From: Xanthoparmelia taractica
Taxonomy: Eukaryota > Ascomycota > Lecanoromycetes > Lecanorales > Parmeliaceae
Length of the DNA: 61,440 nt
Assembly (NCBI GenBank): GCA_033085395.1
Contig: JANQBS010000232.1
Location: forward strand, 1-61,440
Direction: 5' to 3'
Shown here: positions 49,130 to 61,133 of the stretch, piece after piece
Numbering within the stretch: position 1 is the first letter of the stretch
Layout of the letters: every line of letters starts with the position of its first letter
Notes under the pieces: model-generated
The model's database searches: none
What the model was told of the DNA's origin: nothing
What the model saw: the letters and a program-made list of their open reading frames with translations, nothing else
Position numbers and translations under genes: made by a program

Positions 49130-52100
49130 CCTTATATTCCCTTATCAACTTAGAAGCATTATTAGGATCCTTAATATTATATCACTAATTATATTTAGAA
49201 TTATATTTCTTTTATCTTACTAGATATTTTATAGTTAAATTATATTCTTTCTTAATAATTGGCTTATTGAGAAGTCGTTCGATTTTTAAATTAATAGTAT
49301 TATTATTATTAATAGAGATAGACGAGATATATTAAGATCGAGGACGTTAAAAAGAATCGTTCTTTAGCGTAGAATAAGACTTTAATTATATTATCGTAAA
49401 AATAGAATAGACTCTCTATTCTATAAAAATAGTAAGCCTATAAATAAGTTTATCTACTCTATTCATAATCTAAAAAGAATTAATATATTATTATAATAGC
49501 TTACTAATAATATTAAGAGTAGAGAAGATCTTATAGTCTTTATATAGACAGAGAAGCGTCTATTCTCTTATTCTAAGAAATATTAATTAATATTTTTTAT
49601 CGTAATAAAATTTGTTGAATATTTAAGTAAAATCGATAATATCTTTAGCTATAATTTGTATAGAGATATAATCGATTTTAGCTAACAAACGAAGTAAATT
49701 CAAAGATCTATTTAAAGTAAAATTATAAATTACTTCGCTCGGCGTAATCTTAGAAGAGGCGGAGTTATTTAAGAAGATTTATATTTATAATAGCACTTTC
49801 GATTATAAAGAAGGTCTATTAAGAATATATACGAAGTATCTTAAGATTATCTTAGTAATCTAATTAATGCGTTCGCTTATATTATTAATTTATAGATAAT
49901 AAACGATTAAATAAAGTAGAGAAATCTTTAATAGTTTGAAAAGCGACTTTCAAAGCTTCAAAAGGAATTTTCTATCTCGATCGCTAATAATAACTTTTGA
50001 AGTTTCTTAATTAATAATATTAAGTTAATTTAGAAGTGCTTTTATCTAATTAAATACTTTTTAAATTAATTTATTAAAAATTAATTAAATAACTTTTATA
50101 AACTTATAGATAATAGATATAATGTAATTTAACTTATAATTTAATAGAAATAATATTAGAATAAAGTTAATAGTTAGAATATAAAAAGGCACGAGCGGAG
50201 ATAAGATTAATTATAAGCTATTATAAGATATATATCTTTTTATCTATAGAACTAAACACTCTAGATAATATTAAATAAAATCTCGCAAATGCTTTGTAGT
50301 TTTATAAATATATTAGAATAAGATAATAATCTCGTAATATCTCTAAAAGCCAGAATGCCCTTTCTTATATATTAACGTAAGAATATCTTTTATCAGCAAG
50401 ATAGAAATATAAAGTCGTTAATAATTAGTAATTCTATCAATATAAAAGATAAGATCTCGCTATATTTCGTGAGTAAAACTTTATTATTTTTACTATAATT
50501 CTTCTTTCGATTGAGGCGAAAAATAGAAGTTAGCATTAGTAGTAAGAAGATACTTTCCCCGCACGAAAGACAAAGAAGCTATATTCTCGCTAGCTAGACT
50601 ATTATTAACATTAAACTATAAAGAAATCCTTTTTTAATAACTATTCTCTTAATAGCCTTAAATATACTTCTCATGAAATAAAGTATTTATTTCTATTAAG
50701 CTTGCGATATAGAGAGTATTCAACTTCGAATAATAATAAGGTAGCGAATTATCTCTATTTAGACTTACAAGTCTTAACAGAGCATTAAACATAATATGCT
50801 CTTTATTAGGTTTGTGAGAGATAACTAGATTAAACTATCTTAAGAATTAAGTAGCTCGAATTAAACGAACGTTTATCCGCATTATTAATGTAATTGAAAC
50901 AATCGAACTTTACTTCATAATATTAATAATAATAGAATAATCTATCTATATTCTCATAGGATGCTTTAAAGATTCGATTATATATCTTATTTTCTTCAGA
51001 CATTAAATAAGGCCAACAATTTTTAATTTCGTTAATTAATAATTTCTTTCTATTATAATTAGAAGCCTTAATAGAAAAAGAATAGACTTTATTTCTACAC
51101 GAGAAGACCATTTATTGCTCTTATATGCATTTTATTTATTAATCTTATATGCATTTAATTTAATATAAAAGATTATTACCCTAAAATCAAATACCTTTAA
51201 GATATTTAAGTTAATTTATAACGTTCGAGTATTATTAAAATATATTAGAAGTATTAGCTAAGATAGTGCTTCTTAAAGAAGCTAAAAAGAAGTTAACTAC
51301 TTCTTTAAAGCTATAAATAGTTTTATTCGAGAAGAGTATTATTTTCGCTAACGTTTAGAGTTCGATACTTTCTTAAGAAGTAGTATTTTTAGATGTTATA
51401 GAGACTATATTAATTATATATAGAAATAAACGTACTAACGCAGATAATCGATTAATCTCAAATAATATTCGAGCTCTTTTAAGGTGTTGAAATACTATAA
51501 GTTCGAAATAGTCTTAAGTTTATCTTTTAATAAAATTAAATCGAAAGAATTAACTTTTCTATTTAATAAATTAACGTTTAAATATTTTAGAAAGACTTTT
51601 ATAGAAGAAATAATTATATTAAATCTTATAAAAAGCTCGAATAGCTAATAAAGATCTTATAAGTATTATTAAAATGTTTTAATACTCGTAATTATATTAT
51701 TAACGTAAGCCTTTACGTTAAGAATATATTGTAAAATCTTATCGATTTAACGTTAAATATAAGCAATCGAATTAATATAATTCATAATTAAAAGTTTCTT
51801 GATCTCTGTGACTTATAATAATTTATATATAGCGATAATTTGAATATATTCGCTATTGATAGAAGAATAAAGTAATATCGATTATTAAAATAAAATTATA
51901 ATTAGCTAATATCTTAATTATATTCTATTGAAGAGGCACTAAATATATATCTCGAAGTAGTAGATTATTTAAATCTCGAATATTAATTATTAATCTTTTC
52001 TTAATAATGTTATTAGATAGTATTTTTTATATAATAAATATCGAATAGAAGAAGAATATAGAATTCTTAATTTATTTAAATCTTCTCTATTCGTGTAACT

Positions 52101-53382
52101 CGTTAAAGACTTTATTAATTACTTCTTAATCTCGTATACTTAAGAGATAAATCTTAATCTTCTTACTAATCTTAATTTATTAATTATTTCTTAGCGAAAG
52201 CTTTATTTATTCCTCTTCTAGTACTTTAATAAAGTCTATATTTTATTAGATCTCTAAGAATTCGTTAATTAGATCGATTAATGTAGTCTTAGTTTATATA
52301 TTCTCGAAAATTATAACTTTATTTAATAGCTTAGTTTCTTTAGCTAGCAAGAGAGTTATATAATTTAAGCTTAAATCTATGCTTAAATTTATAGCTATCT
52401 TTGTTAAGGCGAATTTAGATTTAATATTAATTTAAAAGTAATTTTCGTAATTTATTTCGAGAATATTTTGAAGTCTTAACTTCTTTAAGATTTACATAAA
52501 TATATTAGACTTATTTCGAATTAGAATTCTAGTTATTATATAATTAATAAAATAAGCAAATATTATCAAATTCGTCTGCACTGCTAACTCGAATAAGAAA
52601 TTACGATTATTAAATAGATTGATTTCTTTGATTAATAGAATTATCTCGCTATACAAAGGCACGAAAATAGATAATTTAATATAGACCTTTCTCCGCATAA
52701 ACTCGCCTCGAGGTCGAATAGTAATATTTATTATAATGCTATAACTATTAATTCTTGCTTTCTTGTTAACTATATTAATAATAATTTCTTTAGGCTTAAT
52801 AATGTTATTTTTAATAAGTATTTTAATATATAAGTTATTAATAATATATAATTTTCTACGTAGATATATAAGTACTCTTCGACCTTGATTATTAATTCTA
52901 GAAAGATAGATATCTTGCGTAATATACTTCGAAGTCTCGTGCTTAAAAGCATTAATTTCACGTACTCGTAAAGATGTTATTATTTTAAAGATAGCTATAT
53001 TCGAACACTGCTAAGAATATTATGATCTATCTATTAAGCTTATACTATATTCGATATTAATATAAACTTTATTCTCTTGATTAGCAGAATCGAGTTTAAT
53101 CTTAATTATAGCGTAAATTTAACTTCGAAAAGTAAAATTATTTCTTAAATCCTAATTAGAAGCGATAAATTTAATAATTTTTAATTATTTATTAGCGAAG
53201 TTAGAAGACTTTATAGATTGCTTATCGAAGTTAAAAGATCTTACAAGTTACTTCTCAGCGAAGTTAGAAGACTTCGTAGACATTACTTCGTTGATATAGA
53301 CGTGCTTTTCGAAACAGTTAATACGCAAATGCTTATATAATTTGATCTTGAATAAGAAGAATTCCTAATAGTTTCGGTAGTA
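49130..53382 (-). pseudogene. Pol polyprotein of Gypsy A'
   Basis: Read from 53382 downwards. The finger keeps its His (KHLRINCFEKH), unlike A where it reads KYLR, and has Tyr at the first two Cys. The protease and its linker follow, in which open pieces at 52961-52770 and 52698-52492 are partial frames. RT has YVNNIITS for YVDD near 51712-51686. RNase H overlaps the short open stretch 51111-50923. The integrase core reads IISDRDRKFLF at about 49995-49965. The chromodomain reads IKYLVR*KKYN at about 49240-49200. Differences from A are mostly transitions. Confidence 0.9.
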
Positions 53383-55891
53383 GGTTTCGATCCCCACAAA
53401 GTTAGCAAACTGATCATTATTTGACTATATAGGAAGCTTAGGGTTGCATTTAGAATTAGTATAATACATCTTATTCTTATACCAATCTTCGCCTGCAAAG
53501 TAAGAGTGTTTAATATTAGTATTTTCTTCCTGGTAGTCCGAACTTCGAGCTTATTCGTTATGCTCTAACTTAGCATTTTCGTTAGTAGTAGAGATCTAAT
53601 AAGTAGTTACTTTTAAACGATTTATAGTATTAAATTAAGATCTTTAATTGCTTTAATTTTGCTAAGAATCTTAGACTAATCTTAAAGAAAAACTTTATTA
53701 AAAACCTTGATTTGATCTTAAAGAAAACTGCTGTTGATTATTAAATAAAGGTCGATTTAGAATCGAATTTAACGCGTTTAAAGCGGCGATTTATAAGGGC
53801 TAACGAGGCTAAGCGTTTTGCTAATAGGCGTTTTACTATAAATTTAAATAAGCATTTTAACTATTATATTAATAAGAAAATAACTAAGTTAATTAAGCGT
53901 TTTAACTCTTATATTAATTGTTAAGTTAATAAAAAGATTATTAAAAGTAAGATCGCTAATATTAATTATTAAAATTCGCACTTTGCTAAGACTAGAATTA
54001 TTAAAAAGTAAATTGCTGTTATAAACGAGACTAATACTAATTAGAAATATCTCTATTACTATTACTCTAATTTTAATAACGATTCTAAGAAGACCTCGCA
54101 GAAAATTCATATATTCTCGAATTATACCTGCTTATATAGATTCACTAGTTATGCTTAAGATTATTCATCTTCTCAAGAAAATTATATAAGATAATTCGAT
54201 TCTTTAATCTTCTTAAGTCACGCCTTAGCTTAATATTTAAATTATTATAGATTATATTAAGCTAATTTTTAATGCTAATTAAGTCGATATTCTTCGAAGT
54301 ATATAAGATTTTTTATATATACTCTCGAGACTTTCTTTTGCTAATAGTATCTCTTAATATATATCTCTCCTTTAATAACGAATTAATTATTATATTAATA
54401 GATATCTTAAATCGCTCGATAAGTATTCTTTCTCACTTATTTAATTTATTCTCGAGCTTTATAAGACGTTTATTATTATTAAAAAACTCACTTAATTACT
54501 ATTTTAAAGTAGATCTCTTAAAATAAGTCTAGAGATTTATATAAATAAGCTTATTATTCTTAATATCAGCTACGTTACGAGTATACTTCAAAAATAAATC
54601 TATATCTCGAAAGTAAGTCTCTTTTGAAGTATACTTTATTAAAGAAGCATCGAAAGCCATCGACTTATTCTTATATATCGGAATAAAAAATCTTACATTA
54701 TTAGTATTTCATTTACTAACTAATATCGGTGTTATTTCTATTATAGCATTAATATTATTTTATTCTAGCGATCCTCGCTTATTAGACGATTTAGATACGC
54801 TACGTAAAAGATCTTATAACGTAGTTTATTGCTATTGTAAAAAGCTAGTATTCTATTAATTAATCTCGTTATTTTTAGTTATATTAAAATTATTTAAAGT
54901 ATCTCTAGAAGTAAGATTTATGCTTAAGTTTAAAGTAGAATTCGATATAGCGTTTAAATTAGTTGAATTATTAGAGTTAGAGTTAATATTAAAAGAATTT
55001 CTAATAGAAGAATTATCGATAATAGGATTTTTAAGAGATATATCGCCGATAGAAGAAGGTTTTCTTAATCTTCTTAATAATTGAATATTAATCTTAAATC
55101 TAGTTAGAGTAGCCTTAAAAATCGATCGATTAAGTGCTTAGCTAGTAGATTAATTTAATGAAGTCTTAATAGATATAGAACGAGCTCTTACATGTGCTTC
55201 ACGAGCTAATATAATTACTTCTTTTATAATCTCTAAAGACCTAAAATTAATCTTAACGATATCGATAATAAACTACTTAATATCGTCGAAGATAAGATTA
55301 ATAAAGACGTGCTCGAAGTGCTAAAATTCGTCTATTTAAAAGATTAAAATAATAATATCTTAAGAGATAGAATTTAGAGCTGACGAAGCTAGAATAATAG
55401 TAGTCTTCTTGATGATGAAAATAGAATAATAATAGTCTTCTTAATAACGAAGAGATAGTATTATATTAACGAGAAAGGTATCTTATTAATATAAAGATAT
55501 ATGCAATTAAATAGTGTAATATTTCCCTTCTTTTTTATTCAACTATAGTAAAGATAGTAGTAAAGATAGTGTGATAAATAATTTAAAAGGGGCGGCAACG
55601 TGCTTAAAAGAATAATAATAGTCTATCACAGTAGCAATATAGTGATATAGTAATAATATTAATAATAGTGAGCGTAAGGGAGATAATTTGATGACGAACT
55701 CAGTGAGATTCCGACCGTTCGGGTAAGAATTCCGATAATTTTGTATGCGGATCTTACTAGATAGAATACAGTTCTCCGCGGAAAGAGTTATTTCAACGAT
55801 TATAATAAATACTAATTAAGTAATAATAATGAAGCAATGATGGAGGATCTCCTGAAATAGCTACACAGCTATTTGGGCGTTGCTACCATAC
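53383..55891 (-). pseudogene. Leader and gag region of Gypsy A'
   Basis: Just inside the 5' LTR the - strand reads TATGGTAGCAACGCCC, the least mutated primer-binding site in the window. The leader has an extra copy of an AAGAAGACTACTATTATTCT-type unit compared with A (about 55400-55450). Degraded gag follows. Open stretches at 53889-54110 and 54272-54526 lie in other frames or antisense and are not genes. Confidence 0.65.
55876..55891 (-). promoter_or_regulatory. Primer-binding site of A' (fits initiator tRNA-Met)
   Basis: TGGTAGCAACGCCC one to three bases inside the 5' LTR. The complementary tRNA 3' end would be GCGUUGCUA-CCA, i.e. discriminator A73 and U72. U72 pairing with A1 is a hallmark of eukaryotic initiator tRNA-Met. 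RIPed versions (TAATAGCAACG) follow the 5' LTRs of A, B, C and G. Confidence 0.65.
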
Positions 55892-56040
55892 TATAACAGC
55901 AAAGGGGTGTATAGTCAGTGGTCAATTGGGTGTGTAATCCTTTATTATTCTACGTTGGAAAATTCTATCTAAGTCAGGGCCAGCCAAGCACTTGTCTTAG
56001 CCGATTTCTTGATTGGCTTGGCAAGTGCATTTTCGTGACA
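55892..56040 (-). repeat. 5' LTR of A'
   Basis: 149 bp. On the - strand, TGTCACGAAAATGC to GCTGTTATA. Target duplication ATATT follows at 56041-56045. Confidence 0.93.
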
Positions 56041-56300
56041 ATATTATTAATAAATTACTCGATAAGAAGATAGTTCGCGAAAGAACGTATTATTTAATAA
56101 AGTAAAGCGATTAAAGAGAACAATATAGTATATAATACTTTATTAATAATTTTTAGAACGCTCTAAAAAAGATCGAGAAATTTAAGATTAATATTCTTAA
56201 TATCGTAAGACTATAGCGCACTTATTAATATCGCGTATTAGCGAATATATTTATCTAGGAAAATCCCGCTACTTCTTTACTAATAGAACGGTGACGAGGA
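56041..56300 (+). pseudogene. Chromodomain of Gypsy G (after the A' insertion)
   Basis: The frame resumes with LLDKKIVRERTYYLIK, followed by a Lys/Phe/Glu-rich helix tract ending near 56200. This matches the chromodomain start of this lineage, as in A at 13955-14120. The A' insertion fell in the short linker between integrase and chromodomain. It would have tethered integrase to methylated H3K9 chromatin. Confidence 0.75.
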
Positions 56301-58899
56301 AGATCTCGAGGAATTATGAAATTTAAATTAATATTTAATATATTTATAACGCTCGCAATATTTAATATATCTATAACTCTCGTAGCGATAAACTCTAATA
56401 TTATTACTTCGCTAGTTCATTATAGTATTAGACTTAATTAACTAGCGAGGCGTCGTTAAGCTAAACAATAAAGAAAGCGAATATAGCTTTATTATTAGAG
56501 AACTATTATATAATAGCTTTAATTCTAAGGGCTCTAATTCTAAGAATATTACTATTTAAAATTTAATAGCTTTAATAATTTAGTATTACACTTCTTATAA
56601 CTCACTCACTTCTTATAATTTAATCTTTCTATAACGTATCACGCTCCTTATAATTTATATACCTTTTATAATTTTTATAACACCTCACTACTTTCGACTT
56701 ACACGCTATTTATAAACTTACGCGTTTCTTACGACTCACACGTTTCTTATGATTTATAAACTTATAACTTACTTTACTTCTATAATAATTCTTATCTTTT
56801 AACTTATATTTTAAAATCTCGCATATATCTTATACTCTTACTTTTATTAAGCTTACATCTCTTATTCAAATCTTACTTATTCACGTAATTCGCTTAAGTT
56901 ATTATTATATTTCATAGATTAAATATTAAAAATATACTTAATTTAAAGATTTTTAATATATTCTTTATAATAATTAATTCTAGAAGTAAAGACGATAAGA
57001 AGTATATAAATAAGCTTCAAAAGAGACTTATTAGATAGTCTATCGTAATCGTAGCTTTAGAGATAAAATTTATATCTAGTAAACGCTAAAGACGAGGATT
57101 ATTTCAAAACGAATAACACTATTAAGACGAACTCGTTATTATTACAAAACTATTTAAAAATTATAAATTGCTCTATTTCTCGAAGAGAATAAATTTAAAT
57201 AATATTTAAATGATTAAGATTATAAACTCGAAAATAAGCGACGTCGAAAGAATAAGACTATACTCTACTATATTTTTTATGAAAAACTTATATATTAATT
57301 ATATTAATAAGAGTTAAATAAAATAGATAAAAATTAATTAAGATAATCTACTACGATATTAAATAATCTTTAGAATTTATTAGATATATAAAGGTAAGAA
57401 AGTAATAAAAGAATTTCCTCTAATTCTAGCGAATATTAAAGACTTATAGATACGATAATTATAAGCTAAGAGCGAACTTACTATATAAAAATTAGATCTT
57501 AGATTATAACTTTAACGCTATAGCGAAAAAAGCTTAAACTATATATAATATACTTGAGATTAAGAGAATAGATACTATTTTACGATTAATAACTATATTA
57601 ATATTAAATATAATTATTATTATCTTAAAGCGTTAGCTTTATTAATTCGATACGAAGATTGAGTCGAGTTTTATCGATATCCCACTTAACGCTTAACGTC
57701 TACATAATATAAGATCTTCTCTATTTAAACCTCGATTAATCGATAATATAAGTAAGATATTCTTTAATAAGAGAGCGCGAATTAAGAGCGCGCGAATCTC
57801 CAAAGTAGATAAATTCGCTATCTCTTTAGCTAAAAATTATATCTTCTTCTTCGTTAAACTAAGTTCGATCTTATATATAAAAACGATTTTATAATTAATT
57901 AAGAAAACGATAACGTCGGAGACTTTATTTTTCTTAATCTAGAAGAGCTTTAGTCGTCACGATAATAATTATTTTAGTCTACTACGAAGACTAAATTATT
58001 ATAAGTTAAAGCGCTTCGAGCGTAATTAATTATTATATAAATAGAGCTCGAAGATATTAAAAAGAAATTAAGTATAATACGAAATAATTTAAAAATAATA
58101 ATTAAGAATTGAATTAGAGTTAGAAATAAAGTTATTTTTCTTATTATATATATTAAGAATTTACGCTAAATTACGAAATAGTTTATAAAAAAGATATAGC
58201 GCGTAATTAAAGTAACTTTTTAATTTATAAGTCTAATATAAGTTAAGAGTCTAATTAAAAAAGATAAGAATAGATATACAAAAGCTATTTAATTTATTAT
58301 TACACTATTAACGAACGTTAAGAATATCTTATAAAAAAAATAATAACGTTATAGCAAAGCTTCGCTCGTATCTCTTAACTTTAATAAAGCGACTTTTTAA
58401 TAACAATAATAACTTTTAGAAATAAAAGATCTCTCGTAGCGATAATCGCGTCAAACTATAGAAAGAAGAGAATATCGAGCTTCACGATATTAAAAAACCC
58501 GATAAGAATAAGAATTGCTAATTATCCGACTCGTCGTATTTCATCAGCGATAATAGCATCTATAACATCGACTCATCTATTCCCTCACCTCGTACACGAT
58601 TAACACTAATATCTACTTTATCAATACTTACATCTATTACGCTATCATTAGGCGTACTCAAGTTTAAATACTCTAAATCCCGAGTAATAGCTAAATTATT
58701 ATTCGATAATCGTGTTAATTCTCGAGTTATACGTTATTACTTAAATTATTAAGTCGGCGCCTCGTGAGATATATCGCGAATAATAGAAAATAATAAGATA
58801 ATAGTAATATAAGAGATTAAGTATAATATTTAATTTATATTAGAAAGAAATATAATTAAGTTTAATATAGACTTAAAGAATTCTCGTTACCCGGTAGAT
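56301..58899 (+). pseudogene. Extra coding-like segment of Gypsy G between chromodomain and 3' LTR
   Basis: About 2.6 kb with no counterpart in A, B or C. Bases 56560-56880 are pyrimidine-rich, with repeated CTTATAATTTAT-like units. From about 56900 to 58560 the + strand reads mostly as coding with only RIP-type TAA/TAG stops. One part (about 57990-58560) contains a likely coiled coil (IELEDIKKKLSIIRNNL), then an Arg/Gln-rich tail. Bases 58510-58680 are RIP-poor. I recognise no domain. It may be a third, accessory open reading frame, a captured gene or an old insertion whose ends are lost. Confidence 0.5.
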
Positions 58900-59062
58900 T
58901 ATTACGAATAGTATCTATTCATCTTAATATCGAACTAATATCTACCTCGGGAGACCTACCGAAGTCGTAACTATCTATTAAGGATTAAATAAGTAATATT
59001 TAGATAATAGTTTTCGTTAGAAGAAATTAATTTTCTTTCACTTAATCTTTTAATATCTAATA
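58900..59062 (+). repeat. 3' LTR of Gypsy G
   Basis: 163 bp, TATTACGAATAG to ATATCTAATA, aligned end to end with 42249-42411; TG and CA tips have become TA. The next five bases ATAAT equal those before the 5' LTR. Confidence 0.93.
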
Positions 59063-60360
59063 ATAATCTTCGATCTAAAGCTTAATTAAATAAACGTTAA
59101 AATTATCTTCTTATATAGAAATATAGATAAAGTAATCTATATTCGTTAATTCTAAGAATATAATAATAAAATTAATCGAGTTTATCGTTTTAATAAAGCG
59201 CTCTACAAATTAAAATAATTATTTCGAGTCTAATATAATATTATTATCGTTTTTCTTAAGAAGCTTAAATATTAATCTCTTTCGAAGAATTTTAATATCT
59301 TTATTTATAAAGATAAAAAGATTATTATTAAATTTAATCGCGTCGCTATTATTAAGCCAAAAAAGATACTTATAATAAGTTTTAAATAATAAACTTAGAT
59401 CTTCTTATATATTATCTAAATAAAAAGATAACGCGAGATCGATAAAATTAAATTATAACTCTTAATTAAAAAGAATATCTTAAAAAGAATTTTTAAAATT
59501 ATAATATATAAAGTGATCGAATTAAAGTCGTTGATATTTTAATAAAATTCTCATATCTCGAGATTATCAAGAGAGATTTCAAAGTTATTAATAATTTTTA
59601 TATTCGATATTAATTAATTATTAAATCTCTAATATACGCTATACTTAATATAAGACCTAATATTATATACTTTATTTCGATAATCTCTCGTTATATCTTT
59701 AATTTAGATAATTCTTATTAAAAGATAATTAAATAAATTCTTAGATATTTATATAATACGCTATATCTTGAGCTTATCTATAAAGGGAAACTTATCTTAC
59801 TACGCGACTATATTAACGTAGATTAAGCTAGTAATCACGATATTAGACGTTTTACTTCCGAATATATTTTTAATCTCGATAGCGCTATTATTAGCTAATC
59901 GTTTAAATAATAATTAATAATAACGCTATTTATCTATAAAATAAAATATATTAATTAAACTTAAGTTATTAAAGAGATTATATAGCTCGAAAGACTATTT
60001 AATAGTCTTAATGTAATTATTCTTAATAATATAATAAATCTTAATAATAACGTCACGTAAAGCGAGCGTGCCCTTATCGTCTGAACTTAGTTCGAGTCTA
60101 ATAACTTTATATTTACTTTAATAATAATTATATTTTATAATAATTAAGATATAATAATCTTAGTTAAGAACTCTTAATTTTATAATCGTATTAAATATAT
60201 TAATATTTAATATTATTTCGGGCGCGAAAAAATCGTGAATAATAATATTATCTTAGAATATATTTTTATTAAGAAGTAAATCGTCGATACACTTATTAAA
60301 TCACTATTTAAAGTTAAGTTTAATTTATTTCGTTAAGCTCTTAATCTCGAATAAGTCTAT
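59063..60360 (+). pseudogene. Copia F, 3' part: rest of RT and RNase H
   Basis: RT continues exactly after the G target site, with KIIFLYRNIDKVIYI (canonical KTAFLYGxxxExVY) near 59100-59150 and an LNKALYKLKQ-like tract near 59190. The YVDD box is not clearly readable. RNase H covers about 59800-60340, with decayed ASEYIFNLDSA and YKIKYIN tracts and a C-terminal FIKKQIVDTLIKSLFKVKFN tract. Order and motifs match Copia E, but the sequence differs enough to be another family. Confidence 0.82.
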
Positions 60361-61131
60361 AGATATAGCTCATATATTAAATCTTAAAAATCTTCGATTA
60401 AATAGCGCTATTATTAGATTTAATATTTAAAGATAATTCTAAGATATTACACTAAAAAATTATATTCGAGTATATTTTTAATCTCTTTTTAATTAATAAT
60501 ATCTTAATAATATCTAAATTAAATTTATTCTAAAATCTAATATTTCGAATAAAAGTATTTCTCGATAAAAGTCCTAAAGATTAAATTAGAATATCTTAGT
60601 CTTGAGAACGTATCTCGAAGATATATTAAAGTCTTTATACTGAGATTTTAGATTCTCGCTTATTATTCTTATCTAATAAAATATCGAGTTAAATTTCTAT
60701 TAATTAATTCTATATTATTTCTTAAAGCGATCTATATTAAAATAAAATAAAAGTTAAAATATTATAAAATTTAAGATAACTTAAAATATTTTTCGTTAAG
60801 AGAATATAATTATTAAATAACTTTAATCGTACGATAATAAATATATATATTTAGACACGTTAATGCGATATTTAATACTTTCTATTTAAATTATAAAAGC
60901 TTTCTCGAAAAATCCGATTAGATTAAATTATTTTTAATACGTTAAGAAATATCTTCTTAAATAAAGATTTTAATACTCTTAAACTCTTAACGTTATAATA
61001 AAAATATATCTTATTCTTATCTAAATCGATTAATTCTAAAAAAAATTTAAAATTTTTAAAAGATTATAATTTAAAAGATAGTTTATAAACTTAAATAAGT
61101 CTATAAGTTCTCGTATTTAGATATACTCAAA
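60361..61131 (+). other. Tail after Copia F, no recognised feature
   Basis: Heavily AT-rich and RIPed. No LTR copy matches anything near 39502, no polypurine tract and no coding motif are visible. It is probably the 3' untranslated region of F or older repeat DNA. Confidence 0.4.
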
Positions 61132-61133
61132 TA

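Larger units (their letters stand above)
48515..56040 (-). mobile_element. Ty3/Gypsy LTR retrotransposon A' (inverted second copy of A)
   Basis: 7526 bp with identical target duplications ATATT at 48510-48514 and 56041-56045. LTRs at 48515-48688 and 55892-56040. It is collinear, in reverse, with 7255-14723 of A over its whole length, and lacks the 940-bp duplication and the TTC tract. Motifs on the - strand: finger (53382-53302), protease (about 53040-52680), RT box (about 51712-51686), RNase H (about 51150-50700), integrase DRDRKF (about 49995-49968), chromodomain (about 49290-49130). It splits Gypsy G. Confidence 0.95.
42249..59062 (+). mobile_element. Ty3/Gypsy LTR retrotransposon G, interrupted by A'
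   Basis: LTRs of 163 bp at 42249-42411 and 58900-59062; identical target duplications ATAAT at 42244-42248 and 59063-59067. Without A' (7526 bp plus 5 bp) it is about 9.28 kb, around 2 kb longer than B or C. Order: leader, gag, finger (44494-44567), protease, RT, RNase H, integrase, chromodomain (split from integrase by A'), then about 2.6 kb of additional sequence before the 3' LTR. It is inserted in the RT of Copia F. RIP-type stops throughout. Confidence 0.93.

Noticed and set aside
50923..51111. 62-residue open stretch on the - strand in A', looked like a small conserved protein
   Set aside because: It lies in the RNase H part of A' pol. The matching region of A (about 12100-12300) reads as RNase H in the sense direction.
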